Assembly: GCA_023078555.1 (NCBI GenBank)
Contig: CM041198.1
Coordinates: forward strand, 12,243,374-12,307,373
Length of the DNA: 64,000 bases
Direction of reading: 5' to 3'
Origin: Ulva prolifera
Lineage: Eukaryota; Chlorophyta; Ulvophyceae; Ulvales; Ulvaceae
The notes beneath the pieces were generated by a model. It did not search any database, was not told the DNA's origin, and saw only the letters and a program-made list of their open reading frames with translations. Shown here one piece after another: positions 59,501-64,000 of the stretch (its first letter is position 1; each line of letters begins with the position of its first letter). The position numbers were made by a program, and so were the translations under genes.

Positions 59501-60697
59501 TGTGCATACCATGTGCTGAAGTTCATGAAATGGGTCTGGTGGACAGCGCATATGAAGACAGGTACATTGGTCCTGAGACCTCACTGACTGTCATTGTTTC
59601 GCCATTTCGTAATTGTCTGGTCATCACTATGGCGAAATCTGATCCATAGTGATGACTTCATCCAACGATTCATGCTGGACCTCTTCAGCACGTACTAAGC
59701 AACGTTGTGCTTATCCCATGTGCAACCGATTCCACCACACTATTGCACATAACCTGCGTGTGTCACATGAATCTGCTTTTCAGATATTCTTGTTCAAGCA
59801 TAGTTTGTGATGCCAACAGCGGCGAGTGGATACAAAAGCGCGTGAGTAGGCGTTTTGGCACTTGTACCGTGCTTGCAGAGTTTCTGTGATGTAACTTCTG
59901 AAATCGCAGCAATTTTGAGTGCATCTCAATGAATTTGTTCGCAGCTTCATGTACAGCTGCGCTGACAGAGTGCTACATGCTGAGGGTATGCATGTAGACA
60001 CAAGTTCAACCTTTCCAGCGGCGGACAATGTTGCAAAAAATAACAGAAGCGACCTGAGAGTGCGAAATTCCTGCGGACGCTCAGAATGTTGTAGCTGGGC
60101 TGCTTTTGCCGTGTTCCTTCGTGTCCAACAGCTTGAATCAACACAGAGATGCAACAGCTACTGCTAGGTACTATCAGCACCATGCAGGAGCCATCCATTA
60201 AACGACCTGTCCGACCTGTTCTGCTGAAGATGCCAACCCAAATTGCAGCTTCTCAATGGGGATACACTCAGATTTGGAAGGAAAGTATGCGTATTGTTTC
60301 TCGCTCCAGGCCAAGAACATGCAGCACTCTGCTGCATGACACCAAAGTGGGTACGGAGCCTGGGACAGAGCCTAGGACAACACAAAGGTCTGCGTCGGCA
60401 TCTCGCACGGCACGCAGAACACAGGAATACCGGGATACGAAGCGGGGTACAACATCTTACATACACTCGCCCCCAGGAACAAGGTCATGTCACGCTGTAA
60501 CAGTCACTCAAGATGGCAGCACTTGGGCTAGGCGAGCTCGTTACCCAGAAAGACATCAGACCTTGAGATGTCGTGGAGTTTATGAAACCCTCGGAAGCGG
60601 TGTTGCACACAAAGTACCATCAACCGGGGATTACTATGGCATTGGACGATTTACACCTGCTGAACGTGGAAATAGGCAATCATGGCGTCTGGTGTGA
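56599..60697 (+). CDS. Unrecognised multi-exon gene region, plus strand
   Basis: A series of plus-strand exon-like segments with good splice borders but no recognised family. Examples: 56,599-57,126 (SGKGSPQRRQHLQHIPEIDG); 57,990-58,234, ending EFGLSVYANSECGSEV before a GTAAGA donor; 58,308-58,450 (RVMMDRNGHSCIAAL, HAQPIRAGFFQLVSGE); 59,112-59,419 (AIHVRHQQITAAIQAAVQRA before GTATGC); 59,515-59,560 (VHEMGLVDSAYEDR); 59,784-59,840 (IVCDANSGEWIQKR); and a last exon ending RFTPAERGNRQSWRLV with the stop at 60,697. Exon size and codon style resemble the upstream repeat gene, so both could be one gene of about 8 kb. Exon borders and reading order are not fully established. Confidence 0.45.
57045..57512 (-). 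other. Antisense open frame, 155 codons, hydrophobic
   Basis: The minus strand is open for 155 codons with hydrophobic helices (SSLLHVALATALVFGAIRSL; ALCMIGAVATALLENVG). The plus strand here has no clear exon of the flanking gene. It could be a small separate gene, an armadillo-like fragment, or chance. No homology was recognised. Confidence 0.2.
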
Positions 60698-61455
60698 TGA
60701 GTCACAACCAAGCCCCAAATTGTAACCAGCAAGGCCGGCTCGTTTGAAGAGGGTGGCATGGCGTGCAAGCATAACCCACAGTTCTTTCATTGTGGTGTAG
60801 GTGAGCAAGTTTATAAACAGGCAGCGATGATGCGGGCTCGACATCACGATCACTTGAACAGATTGTCGCATGAGAACTAGAATATTGCAGTAAGTACACA
60901 ATATGAGAAACATCGAATGTTACAATAGACAAAACATGTGAAGTGAACCTGCACTTCGATTATGAGTCGCCACGAACTCAAGCCTCTGGCCGGACACATT
61001 TGCCGCCTTACTGCAACTCTTCGTTATGACATCTCAAGGTGAGATCCATTTCTCATACAAACTCATACAGAAACTGCCGATCACTGCAGAAGATATAAAA
61101 TCGACAACAATGCTCCCCGCTCGCCAATCGTAAGCTAAGTACAATCACGTCACATGAAGACCACCAGGGAATGAGCATACAACTTGCTATCACCCTCCTG
61201 GCAACGCTTCTGATTTTGTATGGGGCCAAACCTGATGTCACATGGAACATGACTTTCCCCATGAGGAACGAACTGACGATTTCCCCCAATACATGCTCAC
61301 CATCTGCATTGCACACGCTGTCAGCATGTGCCTGCAAACGTCTGGCCATGAACGTCTGGCCATGAACTGCATGATGAACTGCATGATGATATTTCAAAGG
61401 ATTATTGCATGACCATAACATGCAAAACTATAAAATATATGATATAACATACCTG
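60698..61455. other. Convergent intergenic region, AT-richer
   Basis: About 760 bases between a plus-strand and a minus-strand gene. No gene or repeat was recognised apart from a short near-duplicate AACGTCTGGCCATGAAC near 61,340-61,365. Confidence 0.4.
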
Positions 61456-61833
61456 TCACTCTCCAAGTTTACACAGGGATCCTCCCATGCTGACGCATTT
61501 CTCGATCAGATTGTTCACATACTTGGGTTCCAGGCGGTTGTATCCTGGATTGTCAGACACGGAATGGAGACCGGCAAACTTACCCTCTGGAGAATTGTCT
61601 TCACCTGAACTAAAGCTGATGGCCTGGTCTGCTGCCAAAGGATTGGCCAACTGAAAGAGCTTGTTTGTGAATTCCTGCACCCCCATATTGTTGTCCACTC
61701 CATGGTACACATGCTGATTGTCGTCTGTTTCAAACAGCATCAAGAATTCTGCGGAAGTTTCATGAACTGGCCCCCAAAGGGCCCATGCGCTCAGAGCCAG
61801 CGCAGCCACAACAGTCTGGGAACACCTCGTCAT
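61456..61833 (-). CDS. Small predicted secreted protein
   Basis: A 125-codon single frame. The N-terminus MTRCSQTVVAALALSAWALW, ending near GPVHETSAE, is a good signal peptide with an Ala-x-Ala-like cleavage zone. The mature part of about 97 residues is acidic and polar (FETDDNQHVYHGVDNNMG; FSSGEDNSPEGKFAGL) and has two cysteines (KCVSMGGSLCKLGE) that could form one disulfide. The stop directly precedes a GTATGT-like sequence, so an alternative spliced end is possible. No family was recognised. It ends just 20 bases from the AP2 gene's 3' end and is read in the same direction. Confidence 0.5.
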   Translation of the reverse strand: MTRCSQTVVAALALSAWALWGPVHETSAEFLMLFETDDNQHVYHGVDNNMGVQEFTNKLFQLANPLAADQAISFSSGEDNSPEGKFAGLHSVSDNPGYNRLEPKYVNNLIEKCVSMGGSLCKLGE

Positions 61834-61852
61834 CAGCGCCTGTTATGTATGA

Positions 61853-63164
61853 TCAGATTGTGAACATGATCGATCTTGCATAACATCGATCAGGTTTTGA
61901 TAATGTGGCATGTCGTAATCGTACCAGATATATCATTGGGGGAAAATTTGTGACCAGCTGCGGCTTTCCACCCATGGCTCCTAGGTTATGGGCCTGCCGT
62001 ACAAGCGCCGCTTGGTCAAACGCTTGTGCAGCAGCTACTTCAGAATCATAACATCCTAAGTGCACGTGCTTTCCTGCTACGCGGATATAAGCTTCCCACT
62101 TCTGTGTTCGCTTGTTCAGCCGCACTCCATGGTATCTGGATGTCTGTGCTTGGAGCCGCTGTTCCACTCCACGCAAAGATGCCGCAAGATCAGCCAGAGG
62201 CATGCTTGTCAGCTGTGAAATTTCATGCGCGTAGTCTTCAATGGAGAAATTCAATTTGGCATCCTTCTCACCGCGAGCACAGATGGCAGCACGGTCGTAT
62301 GCTCTTGCAGCCTCGACCTCGTCACGATGGCGGCCAAGGTTAACATCTTTGCCGGCAACTTTGATCTGAGCCTTCCATCGACTGGTTTGTGTGTGCCAGC
62401 TCACACCCCGGTATGCAGACGTCCCTGACATTCTCGCGGCGAATCCTGCACGTGCATCAAGACAGTAAAGCAACACTGCACCCATACTCCATTCGCAACA
62501 AAAGAGATGCGAGTGTCATGTTCGAGATGCACAGCGACGTTGAACTACGGGGCGCGGTGGTCGCGACGTAGCACTGCCTGGGACAGGATGACGCAAGAAT
62601 CCATGACAGACCTTCCAGCTGCTACTGAGGCAAAATGACACCTAGTGGCGCATTTCGCGCGTTCGACTGGCCATTTAGAGCTTGAAAGGGGCTCTAGGCG
62701 TGGGTGGGAGGTTCACTGGCACAGTCGTATCAGGAATCGGATCGCGGACCTGTCAATCGAGCCTGCTTCCTTGACCCCGTGTCTTTCGCAGCTTCCCGCT
62801 CAGATATACGTTTGCTGGCTCCCGATTCCCTTGCAGCACGTGCGGGTGTCCGGGTGGAAGTGGTGGCTGTCTGAGCCTGTGTCTGCGAGCTGCTGCTGCC
62901 TGCGTCCACGCTGTTTCTGGTGGGCGCACCATTACCTTTGAATAATGGCAGCTGCCCGCTGCCAACATCGCCGCGCCCTCCGGATGCGAACACAGCAGGT
63001 TCACCGCCGTGCAGAGCTTGCTGAGACATGGCGCTCATGTCGCCTGATGGCGAGGTTTTCCCGTCTTCAGACAGTCCTGTTGGTAATGGTAATGGTAGAG
63101 CCGGGCAACAAACGTCTATCCTGGAGAAAACGTGCTGTTCAGGTATCCCATTATATCCGCGCAA
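61853..63164 (-). CDS. Double AP2-domain DNA-binding protein
   Basis: Plant-type AP2/ERF-like transcription factor. The main exon (62,440-61,853) has two AP2 domains: SAYRGVSWHTQTSRWKAQIK ... VNLGRHRDEVEAARAYDRAA (62,425-62,230) and SRYHGVRLNKRTQKWEAYIR ... VHLGCYDSEVAAAQAFDQAA (62,130-61,990). Each keeps the Y-x-G-V and A-A-x-A-x-D-x-A signatures and the Trp/Arg strands used for DNA contact. Upstream, a Ser/Thr/Gln-rich exon (63,164-62,770) ends KRISEREAAKDTGSRKQARL, a basic region that could be a nuclear signal. Its GT donor at about 62,752 and the CAG acceptor near 62,440 join in phase. The start is either MRGYNG at 63,164 or, more likely, the inner MSAMSQQAL near 63,040. The target genes are unknown. 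Confidence 0.78.
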
Positions 63165-64000
63165 GTACTGGTGTCTACCCGTCGTGAAGTATCTTCATAT
63201 GCACCATGATGCCGACATGACGAAACGGTTGCGCTGCAAGCGGCTGTGGCAAGCGCGTGCGAACACAGAGCATGAAGCCCGTGGAGCCTGTGATCCGTGC
63301 CGACCGCATTGCACCCGCCTCGCTACGCCGAGGTAAACACTTTACATCAAATCGCTGCAGCGCCTCCTGATACAGGCAGTACATACAACAAATATACTTA
63401 AAAGTTTTTTGAGAAGCCGCGAAGCCGTTTTTCCGTTCAATACGCAATACGCACAGCGCGACATTCCGATTCCGGACGGCATGACGTGGGCTGGCAACGG
63501 TGGCCCCGTGACCACGCGTTAAGAGCAAATTCAATAAGTTTTGCCTTCCGAGCGCGTCTGTGGTGCAATGCAATAGGCCAATGAGGTGTATGGGTCGCAC
63601 TTGGGCGGCGGGAAGCGTGCGGAAAGCGCTGCCGCTCCGAAGGTCGCAGCGTCGCGTTGTTGGAGCTCTTGGTCCACAATATATAAAAGAGCATCTGCAG
63701 CTGTCACACACGCCATTCTGTCGCATTTCACAGCGGCGAAAATAGCAACGCTGCGGCCAAACTACTGTGGACCGAAAGGTGATGGCAGGAGTACAAACTA
63801 AGACTCGGCAATGTTCCGCGTTCCCAAATGTACATTGCATCTTCGTGGCATTACTTGGAAGTATCAACCATTCCAGCTCGTCGCATTGCCTGAAGCAAAA
63901 CAAAACGGATGCGGTATTCGGCGCAATATCCACGTCAGCACGAAACCGTGCATGCATGCGCACGATTCGATTTCGGAACAGTGTTCGCCGCACGTGAGCG
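63165..64000. promoter_or_regulatory. Upstream region of the AP2 gene and promoter of a gene beyond the right edge
   Basis: A 272-codon minus-strand frame (63,993-63,175) is open here, but its composition (many Cys, Arg and Met) looks unlike the neighbouring genes and no family was recognised. It may be the AP2 gene's 5' leader or chance. On the plus strand a consensus TATA box is present (separate entry). Confidence 0.35.
63680..63689 (+). promoter_or_regulatory. Consensus TATA box, plus strand
   Basis: TATATAAAAG is a full-consensus TATA element on the plus strand and the clearest one noticed in the window. A transcript would begin near 63,715 and run off the right edge, so its gene is not visible. 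Confidence 0.5.

Noticed and set aside
56599-60697. Central-pair cilium protein (SPAG17/PF6-like) idea for the unknown exons
   Set aside because: Only a vague resemblance in one exon (RVMMDRNGHSCIAAL); not enough to name a family.
63175-63993. 272-codon minus-strand open frame
   Set aside because: Long, but no recognisable motif, odd Cys/Arg/Met-rich composition, and it overlaps a plus-strand TATA box; kept only as a note.

Overview
The window looks like nuclear DNA of a green alga, most likely a trebouxiophyte-like chlorophyte. The host genes are cut into many short exons with good GT..AG borders (the acceptor is often GCAG|G). The pentamer TGTAA, the usual green-algal polyadenylation signal, follows several stop codons. 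The gene content also fits a photosynthetic eukaryote: an LTD/GDC1-type chloroplast protein, a eukaryotic multidomain acetyl-CoA carboxylase and a double-AP2 protein. The phylum is well supported; genus and class are inference.

Left part, 1-33 kb, is a host gene block. In order: ATP-type PEP carboxykinase (minus, runs off the left edge); an unidentified coding-like stretch; a PLP-fold 'aluminium resistance' family protein that lacks the family's PLP lysine (minus); DIM1 18S rRNA dimethyltransferase (minus); a TPR-Kelch-MYND protein (plus); a DHRS7-like short-chain dehydrogenase (plus); the TRAP-alpha subunit of the ER translocon (plus); a roughly 11.7 kb acetyl-CoA carboxylase gene (plus); and the LTD-like ankyrin protein (minus). 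PEPCK and ACC are two key carbon-metabolism enzymes. ACC supplies malonyl-CoA, and the SDR and TRAP genes also act at or near the ER, but nothing shows that these genes are co-regulated.

Middle part, 34.6-52 kb, is a repeat island. It holds a 1.44 kb hAT-like non-autonomous DNA element with long TATACC-rich ends, then at least four Ty1/copia elements or pieces, all in minus orientation, abutting or cutting each other. Smaller insertions lie inside: a 304 bp retroposed element with a 15 bp target duplication, the front part of a DNA transposase gene, and a 98 bp TG..CA element with a 5 bp target duplication. The copia copies are fossils. None looks whole.

Right part, 52-64 kb, carries an unrecognised multi-exon plus-strand gene (or two adjacent ones) whose largest exon encodes degenerate repeats around G-Q-S-T-L-x-A. 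It is followed by a small predicted secreted protein (minus), a double-AP2-domain protein (minus), and a consensus TATA box pointing to a gene beyond the right edge.

The best candidates for something new are the lysine-less PLP-fold protein, the GQSTLxA repeat protein, the 98 bp LTR-like mini-element, and the short retroposon family whose two copies share a TTGTAAC 3' end. No defence system, CRISPR array or biosynthetic cluster was seen.
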